This document shows, one piece after another, positions 42,401 to 54,547 of a DNA stretch of 64,000 bases. The translations under genes and the position numbers were made by a program. Source of the DNA: Hydractinia symbiolongicarpus (lineage: Eukaryota; Cnidaria; Hydrozoa; Anthoathecata; Hydractiniidae). The DNA lies in contig NC_079882.1 of assembly GCF_029227915.1 (NCBI RefSeq), positions 25,239,001 to 25,303,000 on the forward strand, written 5' to 3'. The notes under the pieces are model-generated. The model had not been told where the DNA came from. It did no database searches and was given only the letters and a program-made list of their open reading frames with translations. Within the stretch, counting starts at the first letter, position 1; each line of letters begins with the position of its first letter.

Positions 42401-45400
42401 GTTTCACTAAATTCGGCACTCTTTGCCCTTTTTAGGATTTATAACAGGATAAAACTAAATTGTGTTTAATAGTATTTTATTAGTATTTTTTTCTTTATGG
42501 TTAAAATTTTGGGATTTCATTTACTAATGATTGATGTTTAGATAACAAATGTTGGAAAATCCATATCAGAACCAATACAGTCTGGTGGATTACACAATAT
42601 TGCATATGGATGTTTAAAGGGATTAAGTAAAACGAAGAAACCTAATTTGAAAAGAACTGATGATGACACTATCACAGTTGATAATATTAAAATGCCTCCA
42701 TGCTGTACTGCATCTGTTATTGAACTAATGAAAATGGACACGGACGAAGGTTCAACTATTAGCAACACATTAAAAAGAATACAGCAACTGAACACAACTG
42801 CTACAACTAAGCAGACATTGAATACTTATTCTTCATCTACAAATTCATCAAACTACAATTTTACTCAAGTATTGCACTTCAATGAACTGAAGAGGACTCA
42901 AAATATTTTAGAGAAGTCTGAACAGTCTGCTTTTACTCATGTTGTTTCTTCTAATAAGTATAATGCTAAACAAAATTCAACCACTGGTACTGGAGGGAAA
43001 CCACTCTCATTTTCCTCCAGTCATACATTAACTAGACCTATTACAACCACCGAAATAACTGAACCAATCAGCTTAAAACAGCTAACACAAATTTCTGCCG
43101 CAAGACATGTACATAAATCAAGTAATATATCTCAATTGAGTGGTAACCCAAGTAATCATTCTTTCTCATCCATTTCAAGGACTGGAAATAACACTATACA
43201 AACAACCAATGCACCAAAATTAAAACCTTTTGGAATTGAAAAAAAACATAAAAAAGGACTTTCTTGTGTGTCAACAGAACTTAATGTATCGTTAAATACT
43301 TGCAATACTTTTTCTGACAAAGAATTTCGTGCAGATGTATCACCACTTAAATACCTACCCACCATCCAGGAAGAGAATTGCAATCCTTCACTGCTGTCTA
43401 TGGATGATAAAAATAAGAATTTAGAATCAACGCTGAATGTTACGTCATTCGCTGATAGTCAAACATCTGATGCTAGTAATAGCATGCATTCCTCACAAAC
43501 TCTTTTTCTGGCTCTGCCTGAATTTAATGTCAACCAATTTAGTAATCAAACACTCAACTTGGATTATACTTCGCAGCAAGTATTGAAAGCACTTCTTCAA
43601 CCCAATTTAAATGTAACAAATGAAAATATGCAAGCTGATAAAGACACAACAGGTACATCATATGAATGGGTACTTTTTTATTTATTTATTTATTTACTTA
43701 TTAATTTATTTATTTCTTTATTTCTTTAGAAAGTCTATCAAGCAAAGCACAAACTTTTATAAGTATGTTGGACGACAGTGACGAAGTAAATGAAACTACT
43801 GAGAATATGAAAGAATCATTAAAGCAAACCAATTGTCTGCCCTCTATAGAAAATTTTGAAAATGCAACAAAACTGAACATAAATGAACCACAAACTACAA
43901 CTGCTTTTCTCAATACAAATACAGAACTTTCATCATCTCTGCAAGACACAGTAAATGGCAAACAAGATAGTAATAATCCCTTGCCAGTGGCTGCTATTAA
44001 TGTGAATATGATAGATGGCCAGCCAGTATATACAATACAACTAATGGGTCAAAGTATTCCATTAGCTGCCATCACCATACCTACATCAGATGGACCACTT
44101 CAACTCCAATCGGCTACAACATCTCTAACTTCTCATCAACAAACTAAAAATCAAGATAACACTTTTCCTTTTGTGGAAGATGACAAAATTTCAATTTCTA
44201 ATTCAACCTTGTCTAGTTCACAGGGAGGTAAGTCACATTTTATGCAGTGTAATTGCCATACTCTAATGGTTTAAAAGAACAGGTGTGTTACAGTTCACTT
44301 TGGATAGATTATGAATTGGTGGATTAAGCACAAAAATTGATAAAAAACGTATTTTCTTTACTCTGCAACCCAAATGTTTCAAATCTTTAAAAAATGGAAT
44401 ATGACAAAATGTTAAAGCCAAAAAAGACTTCATTTATTAAGAAAACTCATACAAAAACAGAGCTTGACCCTGGAAACTTGGGTGTTGGTTGCCCTAAGGG
44501 TGAGCACTACTTTTAATGATATCGGTTGTCTAGTTGTTCTGTTAGCCAAAGCCTTGTGCAAAATTATGTGGATTAAATATGCATTGTTTTATTGAGGTAT
44601 GAGTTTTTCTTCATAAAAATATATGTTCTTTATAGCTAACACCTTGAAAATACCTAAAAAAAATCAGCCATTTTTTCAAACATTTTTTAACTGCATTATA
44701 TTTTGAGCACCTAAGTTAGATATCCTCAAAATCAGTATATCAATGTCCAAATTGACCTGGATCAGCCCCTGCAGATAAACTTGTATATCAGTTAGTGTTA
44801 TTTTCATAATTTAACCTAGCTTCCAAGCAAAGATATACTTGTGAAATATGCAACAAATCATATATTCGGAGCTGGTCATATTACGGTCATTTGCGTGAAC
44901 ATGCTGGGGGTCCTAAAGAACACAAGTGCTACATGTGTCATAAAGTATTTACAACTATTGCTGGACTGAAACAACATCTGCAAGTTCATTCAGGTTATTT
45001 TACTTTTATTTGCAAGATGCAACAATCATTTTCTTACACAAAAACCATATTTTTGAATTGCAATGTAATGTATGCGAGTGTAATTATAGATTTTGTTTCG
45101 ACCTGAAAACAATTGATGCTAGGTGACTACTCACATCGGGAATTTAGTAAATTTGAAATCTGTAAAAAGTTCAATGATTTATTTTAATTGTTGAAAAAGT
45201 GGGGTCTTAAAATGATACTAAAATTCAAAGAGTTCTTACAAAAAAGAACATTAGAAATTTTGTGAATTCAGGGATTTTAACAAGTTTTTCACATTTTGCA
45301 AACTGTATAAGTCCCGTATATGCATACCATATTTGTTTACCAGTATAATTTAATCAACTTTACATTTTCTGCAGGTCAAAAGGATTTCTTTTGTTCTGTT

Positions 45401-48400
45401 TGCAATAAATCATTTAGTAGTGCCAGTTCGCTACGAAATCACCAAATGACGCATGTCACTGAAAAGTTATATCCATGCAAAATTGAGGGTTGCGATAAAT
45501 CATTTGGTAATGCAACAGCGTTAAGGTGATTACGTTAGTGTCCTTTTTTAGTTGCAAGGTTTAATCAGGACTCTTACAATGCATTCATACATGGGTTTTA
45601 AAAACCCAGTTGTTTTGCAATATGTTTCTGCACTATTTTTTTTTGCTTTTTATAGTATTCACTTAACTGGCCTAAGCACTACTGTTGTCTAATTATTTTA
45701 ATTTACCACGTTTAAATCTTCTTTTAGGATACACCAACGTGTCCACCAGGATGATAAACCATTTAAATGTGCTCATGCCGGTTGTGAAAAGGCTTTCAAA
45801 ACAACATCTGAGCTGTCTCGCCATGAATTTCGTCATACTGGAGAAAAACCTTTCAAATGTGACAAATGCGAAAAATCGTTTGTTCGAAACGATGATTTAA
45901 AGAGACACTATTTTATCCATACAGGTATATGGTTGATTTTTACCTTTCTTTAAATTCTTGTGGGAAGTTTGTAGATGAGTGTGCCAATTTGTGGTAAGTC
46001 ATTTTATTTGTGCAGCTTTTTTGTTTAGGTCAAAAGCGATTCAAATGCGACCAGTGTGAATTTTCTTGCATACAATCATTCGATCTTGTTAAACACAAAT
46101 ACATACATGGAGGCGAAAAGCCATACAAATGTGATATTTGCAACAAACAATTCACTCGACCAGCTAGATTACGGGAACATCAACGTTTACACACTGGTGA
46201 GAGACCCTACGTCTGTGAAGAATGTGGGAAGTCGTTTAAACAGTTAACTTCGTTGAAGACTCATAAGGTGGGTAACCATTTTAAACCTAAACCTATACTT
46301 CAAAGTCTGCAATTAATGGCATTGTATATTACTACATACCCACTAAAAGGCTGTATAGCAGAAAAGGCAAGTTAAGTTGTCTGTAGAACCAGTCCATGTT
46401 AGTCTTAAATTAGATCTGATAATGTAATAATTTAATGAGCAACCTCTGTTTATGAGCGTTGGCTCGCTATCTAATATTGTTGAGAAAGCTGTACTTGCAG
46501 GGTCTCTAACTTGGAAATTAAACTTAAATATATGCTCATTATATTACTGCTATAATACTATTTTTAATATATTTTTTAGGGGGGTTCTATTTGTTTGTAA
46601 ATAGGAATCACAGATTGAAATTAGTGTCTTAGTCATTATCTCAGTAAAAATGTGGTATTTTATCACCCAAATACCTTAAGAAGGCTACAAAAGGACTGTT
46701 GGTTTTTGACTTTAGTGACTTACATGGAAAGTCGAGCTAATGGTGGTAAAAAAATTTACGAGTACTAAGAATAAAAACAACATTTTGACATAAAAATCAT
46801 ATTTCACATATACAAAATATTATACAAAATTTTATAGCTAACACATGGAGCTGCGAAACCCTTTAATTGTGAAACGTGTACCAAAACATTTTCTTCTGCA
46901 GCAGAACTACGTTCACATGTTAATACACATTTGGGTGTCAAGCCATTTCACTGCTCGTTATGTAATAAAGATTTTGTTTCTTCAAAAACTTTAAAAAGAC
47001 ATGCAATTGTCCATACAGGTAAGCCTGATTGTTATTGGTTATTTCCTTTATTATATTTTACACTCCTTCAATAAAAGTTTATTGGTACAATCTACCAATA
47101 TTTCGAAATATACCACATATTTCGATAAATGAAATATGAGAGATAATTTTTTTTAGAAAAACATTTGATATTGGAAAAATCAATTTCCTCACTGTTCGTG
47201 TTCTTGTAAACAATATTTCTTATTTATTACAAAGATCTCATTGAGAGAGTAAATATGGTAATAAAAAGTAAGAATTGGGATTTAATATGATTTGTACCAT
47301 ACAGGTGAGAAACCGCATGAATGCAGCATATGTAAAAGAAAATTTGCCAGAGCAAGCGATTTAAAGGTCCATACTTTGGTACATGATGAAGACAAACCAT
47401 TCAAATGTGATCAATGCTCAAAAATGTTTACTCGATACAGTACTTTGAAAGAACATTTACGGTTTCATACAGGTATATCTGTTGTTGTGGTTGTTGTCAA
47501 CGTTTGGTTGCATTTATCACTTTCTGCGTATTCCATATGTGAGAGGGTGATATATTTATATTATTCAAGACTTGATCGGGGGCTATCTGTAACTGCAACA
47601 GTGTTGTCCATAAATTGGTTACGAAATAACCCGATTATGGCTACCAAATCTGCAAAAATTGGGAACTTGCAAAGAAAGAATGATAAAAAAGCGTTGAACA
47701 CAGGGAATTTACAAGAACGGCTTACATTTGTTTTTCTTTCATTAGTAGTATTTTTCACAACCTTAAATGGTTCTTTTCGAGTCAAAAGGAGAACGGTGGT
47801 TTTTAGGGGTGTACTCTAATCTGCACATGCGATGTAAAAAAATAAACCGAAGTACCTCGTCCTTGTTTCGTAAGCCTCTTGGTGTATTCACACCTGCTTA
47901 TGATTTTGTCGAAAACGAAGCATTTCTTATTTCAGGCCCATTCTGCACCAACAAGTTCGATTTTTCTATACCTTTTTAACCGTGCAATATTTTTTTTATC
48001 AAGAACTATGTACTGGCATTTTTCACTTGCTTTTAAATTCCATTTTAGGACAATTCCCTTTCAAGTGTAATGTTTGTGAGAAAGAATTCAATCACCGCTC
48101 CCACTACAACATGCATTTACGTACCCACACGGGTGAGAAGCCGCACAAGTGTCATAAATGCCCGAAAGAATTTTCAAGGAAAGCTGGATTGCGCCAACAT
48201 CTGCGTGTCCATGGTATAGGAGACGCCTCTTTGCAAACTGTTGAAGATGATAATGATAATAATTTTGGTGAACCAAATTTTGGTGATACTGGATTAGTTA
48301 ATACACAACAGGTTATACAGTTAGATGCTAATAATCTACAAGTAAGCATTTTTCTAAACTTTCTTAGGACATTTTTAGAGCGTGAACTTGTCACGAATTG

Positions 48401-50166
48401 CTTAGACTATGTTTTATATAAATCCGGAATTTGTGTTAAGCATTTGGTAACGTATTTTCATTCCGCTGGTCTAATAAACCCGCCTTTTTTATATGTGTTA
48501 AAAAATTATTCTTTAACACGGATGTTTGCTGTATATATATATCGAATTCATACCTTATCTACGTTCTCCAAAAATTCCCGCCACATCCCATTGTGAGCAT
48601 GATCTTAAATGATTTTCGAACATATACATTTTAGAATTTCAAAATTTGTGCTAAATCTAACTAATCTGTGCTAAACTTTGTAAACTTTTAAAAAAACTTG
48701 CTGAATTACTGTCGTTTGAAATAATACTATTTATTTTTATTCTTCGAAAAAATAATCCCGTGGCGAGAATAATAGATAACTTGAGTTATGAAATTGCGCT
48801 TGTAAAGTTGTAAAGATTCAATCGAATCTATTATGTAATACACTATTTCTATTTGTGTTTAGTTATTAAAAACAATCCAGAACGTGCTTAAACGAAAACA
48901 CAACGAATGTGATGAAGAAGATAATATGGTGGCAAGAAAACGACACATGACAGAACTGCCAATTATTACAAATATTACAAGCGGTGATGCTTCTCACGGG
49001 CAGGTAATCTAACATAATTTTCGTTAGCGCTCTGCTACAGACACTTCTTTATGTCTTCTTTAAAATTATCGCAATCCCTAATTTATCCTTGCTAGATTGG
49101 TGATGTGGCAGCTGTTAATACTTCAGAACTGGAATCTGTTTTAAACAGCGACAATCCAGTAATTCTAACACAGCTATCAACTGGACAGTTTACTCAACTC
49201 CAACATAATCAAATTGTTCAGCCAGACGGTACTACAGTTGTCGCTCTCAACTTATCCGACTTGCAGGTAAGAAAAATGTTTTTGTCACTCCTGAAGTATT
49301 TCATCACTTGTTCATAACTTCTGCCGCAAGTGAATTTTTAACTGTAGTTAGTGCAATATTTTAAACGAACATGTGGAATATTACAAATATGCGATTAAGT
49401 ATACTAGACGACCAATAAGAATGGATTCTTCTTTCGCTAAAGATGTTGATCACTTTAAACACGACTTTACTCATGCTGAGAGTGACATGCTAGACAACCT
49501 ATTAACCTTTTTTGTTTAGAATAATGAAGGAGGGCCCAGCTTAATTCACGTCCACGGATTAGATGAACTTCAAAGTTTGGAAGGCCAATCATTAATTGAA
49601 CAACACGCTCTGTCACAACCATTACAATCAAATACAATGTCAGGTACATTTCATCATCTTTACTCTTTAAATACAGTTTCCTTAAAGTAAAAGAGTTTAA
49701 TATGAAATATTTTTTTCATTTAGCTTTGGATAATTTATCCATTCTATGTCATGATAATAATGTCGGTATATCTTCGTTGCATGAATTTTGGTGTAAACCA
49801 GGTACAAACTTTGAGTTTCAGAATGCGCAAGTACAAACATTATTTTGTAGAAACCAGATACCAACATTAATTTGTAGAATTTGAACAGATTTTGACTAGT
49901 GGAGACCAGATAACAACATTAAGTTGTATAATACCTCAAAATCACAAACTGTCATTTAGCTTTGTCTACAGTATTTATATCGCATCGTATCTTAAAAAAA
50001 TGTTTTTTAAAAAGACGCCACATAGTCAAACAAGTGCAACATTTGTTTGAAGATGCTGGAACGCTGTTGCATGACCATGTAACATACAAATAATGCAATA
50101 TAAAATATTTGATCTTTGTTTACCATAGGCTCGAATGATGACGATAACGAAGGGGATCAAAGTTAA
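36463..50166 (+). CDS. C2H2 zinc finger protein with 15 fingers (15 exons, 1184 aa)
   Basis: Probable nuclear DNA-binding protein. Exons: 36463-36481, 38218-38267, 42542-43652, 43730-44227, 44820-44993, 45375-45525, 45728-45924, 46029-46267, 46838-47018, 47305-47472, 48049-48341, 48863-49003, 49096-49266, 49520-49643, 50129-50166. GT-AG boundaries and phase are consistent throughout. Residues 1-566 are Ser/Thr/Asn-rich without a domain I recognise. Fifteen C2H2 fingers run from about 567 to 984. Fingers 4 and 5 have C-x4-C spacing, the others C-x2-C. TGEKP-type linkers are common (HTGEKPFKC, HTGERPYVC, HTGEKPHKC). The C-terminal 200 residues are Gln/acidic (FTQLQHNQIVQPDGTT; end DDDNEGDQS), like activation regions. 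Several introns fall in phase 1 in the linker glycine. The first two exons (MTETTP..., 23 codons) are inferred only from splice sites and phase, so the true start could differ. I cannot assign a vertebrate orthologue. Confidence 0.85.
38688..38950 (+). mobile_element. tRNA-derived SINE copy (family C)
   Basis: Starts with TGGCTTAGATGGGGAG (A-box-like) and shares CTCCCCAATTTCCCTCACATG and CTTGGGTTAA with the minus-strand copy at 24195-24335. It also has a short inverted pair, GCGGACC...GGTCCGC. It lies in intron 2 of the C2H2 gene. Confidence 0.5.
39395..40300 (-). mobile_element. Degenerate LINE: reverse-transcriptase YADD block and C-terminus
   Basis: On the minus strand LELLYADDLVLIVKSMEKF (YADD at 40191-40180) is RT motif C of a non-LTR retrotransposon, followed by FEKWKKGLEELRPKATKLKV. 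Further downstream, with many stops, come KKTWQEVIRTDLMQRNLSLE and then a run to about 39400 resembling the LINE C-terminal tail. Many stops and frame changes mean it is dead. It lies in the 4.3-kb intron 2 of the C2H2 gene, antisense to it. Confidence 0.75.
41376..42140. mobile_element. 765-bp TIR element with 6-bp target duplication
   Basis: The left end CAGGCCATTTCGTGAG and right end (inverted) CAGGCCATTTCGTAAG are flanked by CCCTTC at 41370-41375 and 42141-42146. Subterminal inverted motifs AGGCGTGCGATCACACGCGC give unusually GC-rich ends around an AT-rich centre. The centre includes a short 34-bp tandem (AAATAAACWATCATTCTTTT). No transposase is encoded; the 75-codon minus frame at 42148-41921 covers the right end only. 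Confidence 0.8.
43671..43727 (+). repeat. (TTTA)n microsatellite
   Basis: TTTATTTATTTATT repeats with interruptions fill most of the 77-bp intron 3 of the C2H2 gene and serve as its polypyrimidine-rich 3' part. Confidence 0.8.
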
Positions 50167-50831
50167 GGACGAGAACACAACTTTTTATGTTTCTTTTTGT
50201 TGTTTTTTATATCTATCTTTTTTACAGATTTTATAATTTTATATAGCTATCAACATCGTTAATTTTTTTGTTTAAAAAGCGCCGGAAAATTGTAGCGCAA
50301 CTTCCTTTTCATTTTATGATTTAAGTTCAACATGTTATGTTGTTTTGTGCGTTGAATCCTGATTCAAATATCCATGACAACGTCATTCCATTCGCACTGC
50401 AGTTGTTGTATAGTAGACTATCGAACAGCGTTGAATACATGTTTTTTTTATAAGAACAACACCTTCAAGAATTCAAGCATAGATGAGGGAATTTTTTAGG
50501 CATATACTTGAATCCTGGGTCATGGGTATTTTAATTACACGCAGACACAGACTACGACTTTTCACTTATAAAAAAAACATGTTATCTTATATATATATAT
50601 ATATTAAAATGTATATATGCAAGAGATGTATATAGGTAATTTAAATTATTTTTCATGTACACAAAACTTATATTTACAGTTCTTTTTTTTAACAGAACGA
50701 ATTTGCTGATGTCAGCATATTATTTGCGAAAGAAAAATGAAAATAACAAACGTTTTTTCTTGATAAAAAGTTTTTTGGTGTCCTTAAATTTCATTCCCTA
50801 GCTAGTATAAGTTAATGCTGCCATTGCCAAG
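50167..50831. other. Convergent intergenic region, C2H2 gene / K2P gene
   Basis: Overlapping 3' flanks of two convergent genes. It is AT-rich with a TATATATATA run near 50591. Nothing else is seen. Confidence 0.5.
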
Positions 50832-52191
50832 CTAACATACTGATTCTCGATCAGTTTCTCTGTCTCTGGTACTTTTGCTTGGTGAAACAGCTTGACTAGT
50901 TATTTCAACCCATGGACAAGTTGAACCATTTTTAGCCGATCGCTGATTTTGTGCTTTAAACCTCATATGACGGGTGAAGTGGTGCGCGCTCCAAGCAGCA
51001 CTTGATAATACGGTGTATGCAAAAAAGGTAAATAAGTTAAATAAAAAGCGATATATTATATCTTTGTCTGAATTATTCTCGATGTCTTTATTCACCACTT
51101 GTTCTCTGCTATTACTTATAGTGAAAACTGCACTGATTGTGTAAAACATACTGTCTAAGAGAGTCCAATCTTGGGTAAGTGAGTACATGGTCATTCCCAT
51201 CAATAACGTAGTAATTAAAATAGCGGTGTTGAATAACACAGCTTTGATGTGAATGTTTGGAGTCAACTGTCTGTGGAAGACTTTAACGTTTACAAAACGT
51301 ATGGTTGAATACACTAAGATGTTTAATCTTTGACCAGTGGCTCGAAGTGTTAATACGGTGAGAGGGATTCCAAGAAAGACAAAAATTATATACGAAATCT
51401 TTGCACCTGTTGTTCGGAGTAGTCTGGTCGTTTGCACTGAAATGAAAAAGAATGTTGATTAAGCCGATTTCTAGTTGTTTTTTTTAATTAAATGTTAATT
51501 AAGAAAGGTTTTTAAAAACTCAAATTCTTTGAGCAGTTTCGCACTTTCGTTAAAAAGTGACAATTTTGAGCCTTACAATTACCTATTTTTGCTGCGATCG
51601 AAAAATATAGGATGAGGTTACTGTTTCCAGGACCAATTTTAAGTACCTTAAAAATTCGGCACAGCCTGGGGTCCCTGTAGAAAAAATGTGTTTATTAAAG
51701 TTTAATGACTTACTTGTTCCTTGCGCAGTGACAACTTGGTAAGCAAAATCCGTGGATTCCATAAAACTCCATAAGACATGATCTGGTCTTTTTCCTCTTT
51801 CAATTCGATTAACAGTATCACAAAATTGATGAATCGTTACTTGTTGCCTGGGACTGAATTCCCTCTATAAAAAAAGTAATACCAGGTTATCTACCAAACT
51901 AAAAATTTTGTTTTTCGGGTAAGAACAAAAAACGCTTGAAACAAAAGAAAGTACCAAGAGTCTTTCTCTTTCCTTCAACGTTTTGTCTGGTGCTTCAGCT
52001 CGTCCTTCTAGCAACAGGAATAAAGCACCTCCGAGACAAATATACAAGTAAAATACTAAACATAACATCAAAGCCAAATTTGTCTCAGGTTTCAATCGAA
52101 AGCAATTTGTACGGCACGATGCACGGCACTTAGTCGTCATACTTCGCACACGGACAGCTTCTCGTAAAAGTTTCGTCTTTTCTCTTTTCAT
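50832..52191 (-). CDS. Two-pore-domain (K2P) potassium channel homologue with both selectivity filters degenerate (3 exons, 330 aa)
   Basis: Membrane protein of the K2P (KCNK) leak-channel fold. Minus-strand exons: 52191-51955, 51864-51714, 51436-50832, with GT-AG junctions and continuous phase. The length (330 aa) suits a K2P. TM1 is about 40-62 (LALMLCLVFYLYICLGGALF), with an extracellular cap helix at about 64-105. Pore loop 1 follows TDFAYQVV at 118-124. TM2 is about 143-160 (ISYIIFVFLGIPLTVLTL, containing the family GIPLT). TM3 is about 192-215. Pore loop 2 starts from WTLLDSMFYTISAVF (220-234). TM4 is about 257-280. Family filters read TIGYG/TIGFG; here they are AQGTM (126-130) and TISNS (235-239), so carbonyl-lining glycines are lost. 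Potassium conduction as known in the family is therefore doubtful. A second acceptor at 52246 could add an upstream exon reading into SIYNLDELNS. It ends convergent with the C2H2 gene. Confidence 0.8.
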
Positions 52192-53001
52192 GGAAATAGT
52201 ACTTCCAGATACAGAGTTTAACTCGTCAAGATTGTAAATTGAACCTAAAGTATAAAAATAAAGCTGAAGCATTAGTATTTTAACCATCAAGTTGAAAGCT
52301 CCGATGTATTTCTGCAGGAGTATATTATCATGACCTCTTTCCTCAAAACCTTTGTATAACTTACCAAAATAAGTTTATCTATAAAGTAAAAAATGTGCTT
52401 AAACAATTTTCTACCTAACTTTTTTAAATCTATTTTTTTTTAATATCTTCATGAACCTGCAAAAACCTTTTCTTCATAATGTTTACGAAAGAGTAATTTT
52501 CACATTTTTTAAAAAATACCCCCGTTGATATTCGTAAAGTCAATTGTATTGATTTTAATATATTGCTCCGCTTACAACAAAAACGGGGGAGATATTTAAT
52601 TTCACATTTCGACAAAATAAACGTGCGAACAATCTGCTGTCAGATTTCCGTGTTCTCGATTTTCCCACATGGTTCATATTGTTTATCTCCAAATGAAATT
52701 CAAAGCACCATCATGAATATTTAATAAAAAAAGGTGTTTTGGGTTCTTCTAGAAAAAACTTTGCCCACGTTTCTAAGCTCAAAAATATAAAAATAACGTC
52801 AAATCAGCTATTGAAAATAGCATACACCTTTTAGATTTTAATATTTTCTTTGTTTCGTAAAACAGAACAATAAAAGTAATAAAAGGGAATGTGTTTATGA
52901 AGGAAAACTTTTGCGACAGCGTCTGTTTTTATCAATATACCAGTGGATGTTAAACAACCAATAATGAATCTCGCGACGCATAGATATCTCCTTAATCTTC
53001 T

Positions 53002-53073
53002 CAACGCCCGAATGTTACTTAACGCCCAAATGTTTCTCAACGCCCAAATGTTACTCAACGCCCAAATGTTGCG
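53002..53073 (+). repeat. 18-bp minisatellite, four units
   Basis: Four head-to-tail units of CAACGCCCAAATGTTACT with one to three substitutions each. They create short repeat peptides (NIWAL-type) in both strands that are not genes. Confidence 0.85.
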
Positions 53074-53640
53074 GTTTGGATTATATCATTTGCGATTCAC
53101 AGTAAGGAAGTATTTGCGAACAATTATTCAGACCGTCTTTGTATGTAATTAAAATAAACTTTTTTTGCGTACCAAGTTAGGATAGATTGGATGCGAAAAG
53201 TACCCACACATATACTGACACATAATCGGGGAAACGATGAAAAAAATTACGTGTGTAGGACAGATGGTTCTGGTTTTTAAGCGCTTTGTTTTTTTACAGA
53301 TAACAACAGCTGTTCCTAATTTAGTTTTTAGAAGGCCTTTTCTCGCTTGATAAAAAAACTATTTGCTTTATTAGGATTTGATTTTTAGTGAATACGCAAA
53401 ACGAATGCGGAGAATTTTTAAATTCTTTCTTCTGTAAGACATCCCACTTCGTGTTTTTCCGTTTATTAGTTTTTGAAAAAAAAGGAATTCCAAACCCCCA
53501 CTTTAAAGTCCCTCTATTGTGATAAACATCTGAGTGAGTACTACCCTAAAGTGTGATAAACAATGGATTTTTCTGATAAGGATCGTTTCTATTTGGCTTG
53601 CATCTTCCGCTATAACGCATAAAGCTTAAAAAGTTTCTTC

Positions 53641-53692
53641 GTTAGCGTGTGCGCACTTTAACGAGATCCCTTTTAAGTGCGCACGCGCTAAC
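53641..53692. repeat. GC-rich inverted repeat (hairpin)
   Basis: GTTAGCGTGTGCGCACTT (53641-53658) pairs with 53675-53692 with one mismatch and a 16-nt loop. The arms resemble the GTGCG/CACGCGC motifs of the 765-bp TIR element, so it may be a relic of related termini. Confidence 0.65.
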
Positions 53693-54444
53693 AGATAAAC
53701 TCCTGAGCTTTTTGCTTTTAGCGGGAAATGCAGTAAAATGGAAATGAGCCAAACGGTAAACTGTTTAAGATCTAAGATTAATTTTAAGATATAAGTTTTC
53801 TGGTAAATAACATAAATCATGGTGAACGACGATGTGTTTAATCTCAACTTTATTGCAGGAATTTAACATGTAAATATTGTTGTTACCAGATAAACATTTA
53901 CTTTAATCAGTTTAAACACTAAAATAATGATAATCAAGCAAAATCTTACCACAAAACGAATACCTTGATTCATCCATCCGCGCTCTACCGTTATGATAAC
54001 AAATTTTAAATACCCTCTGATAACAAAATTTATTTCATTTTATTTATCAGCGGTTATGAGATTTGGTTTGAGAAAATTACAGCTGAAATTAGTTAATATT
54101 GCAAACATACACATTTACCATATGTTAAGCAGTGCAACCGAATTGTGTGATTTTTCATCTGTCGATCAAAAGCCAGTATACATTAACTAATATTATGCTT
54201 TTACGGTGTCTAGTAATTAAAGATATCTTATTATGATCGGAAATAATATAATCAGACATCTTTGATCAGTGTTAAGTCTGTAGTAATCTTTTTATCTGCA
54301 TTAGTGTAGGCAGAATTCTTACTCCTTACAAAAACCATTGACAAGTCTTTAATAATCCCTTCACAAAACCATTGACAAAAACTTACTTACTGCAGCAAGT
54401 TTTTGTTAAACAAATTCCAAGAACTTTCTCTTTCTGCGTATCCC

Positions 54445-54545
54445 CATCCTCGTCTCCAGGGTCTCTTGGCCCCCGAAACCTTTATTATGGAGCAACAATG
54501 CCATGAAAGTAATCAAAAAGGCAATATGCCCCGGGAACGAGATTG
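54445..54545. mobile_element. MITE, CARCCTCG family
   Basis: The ends are CATCCTCGTCTCCAGGGT and (inverted) CAATCTCGTTCCCGGGGC. In reverse orientation it aligns along its length with the copy at 35120-35238. No matching target duplication is visible. Confidence 0.7.
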
Positions 54546-54547
54546 TC

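Larger units (their letters stand above)
52192..54444. other. K2P upstream region, no gene recognised
   Basis: AT-rich DNA that should contain the K2P promoter and any 5' non-coding exon. It holds an 18-bp minisatellite and a GC-rich hairpin, listed separately. The short frames here (52615-, 53058-, 53152+, 53847-, 54190+) overlap these repeats or lack any family resemblance. Confidence 0.5.
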
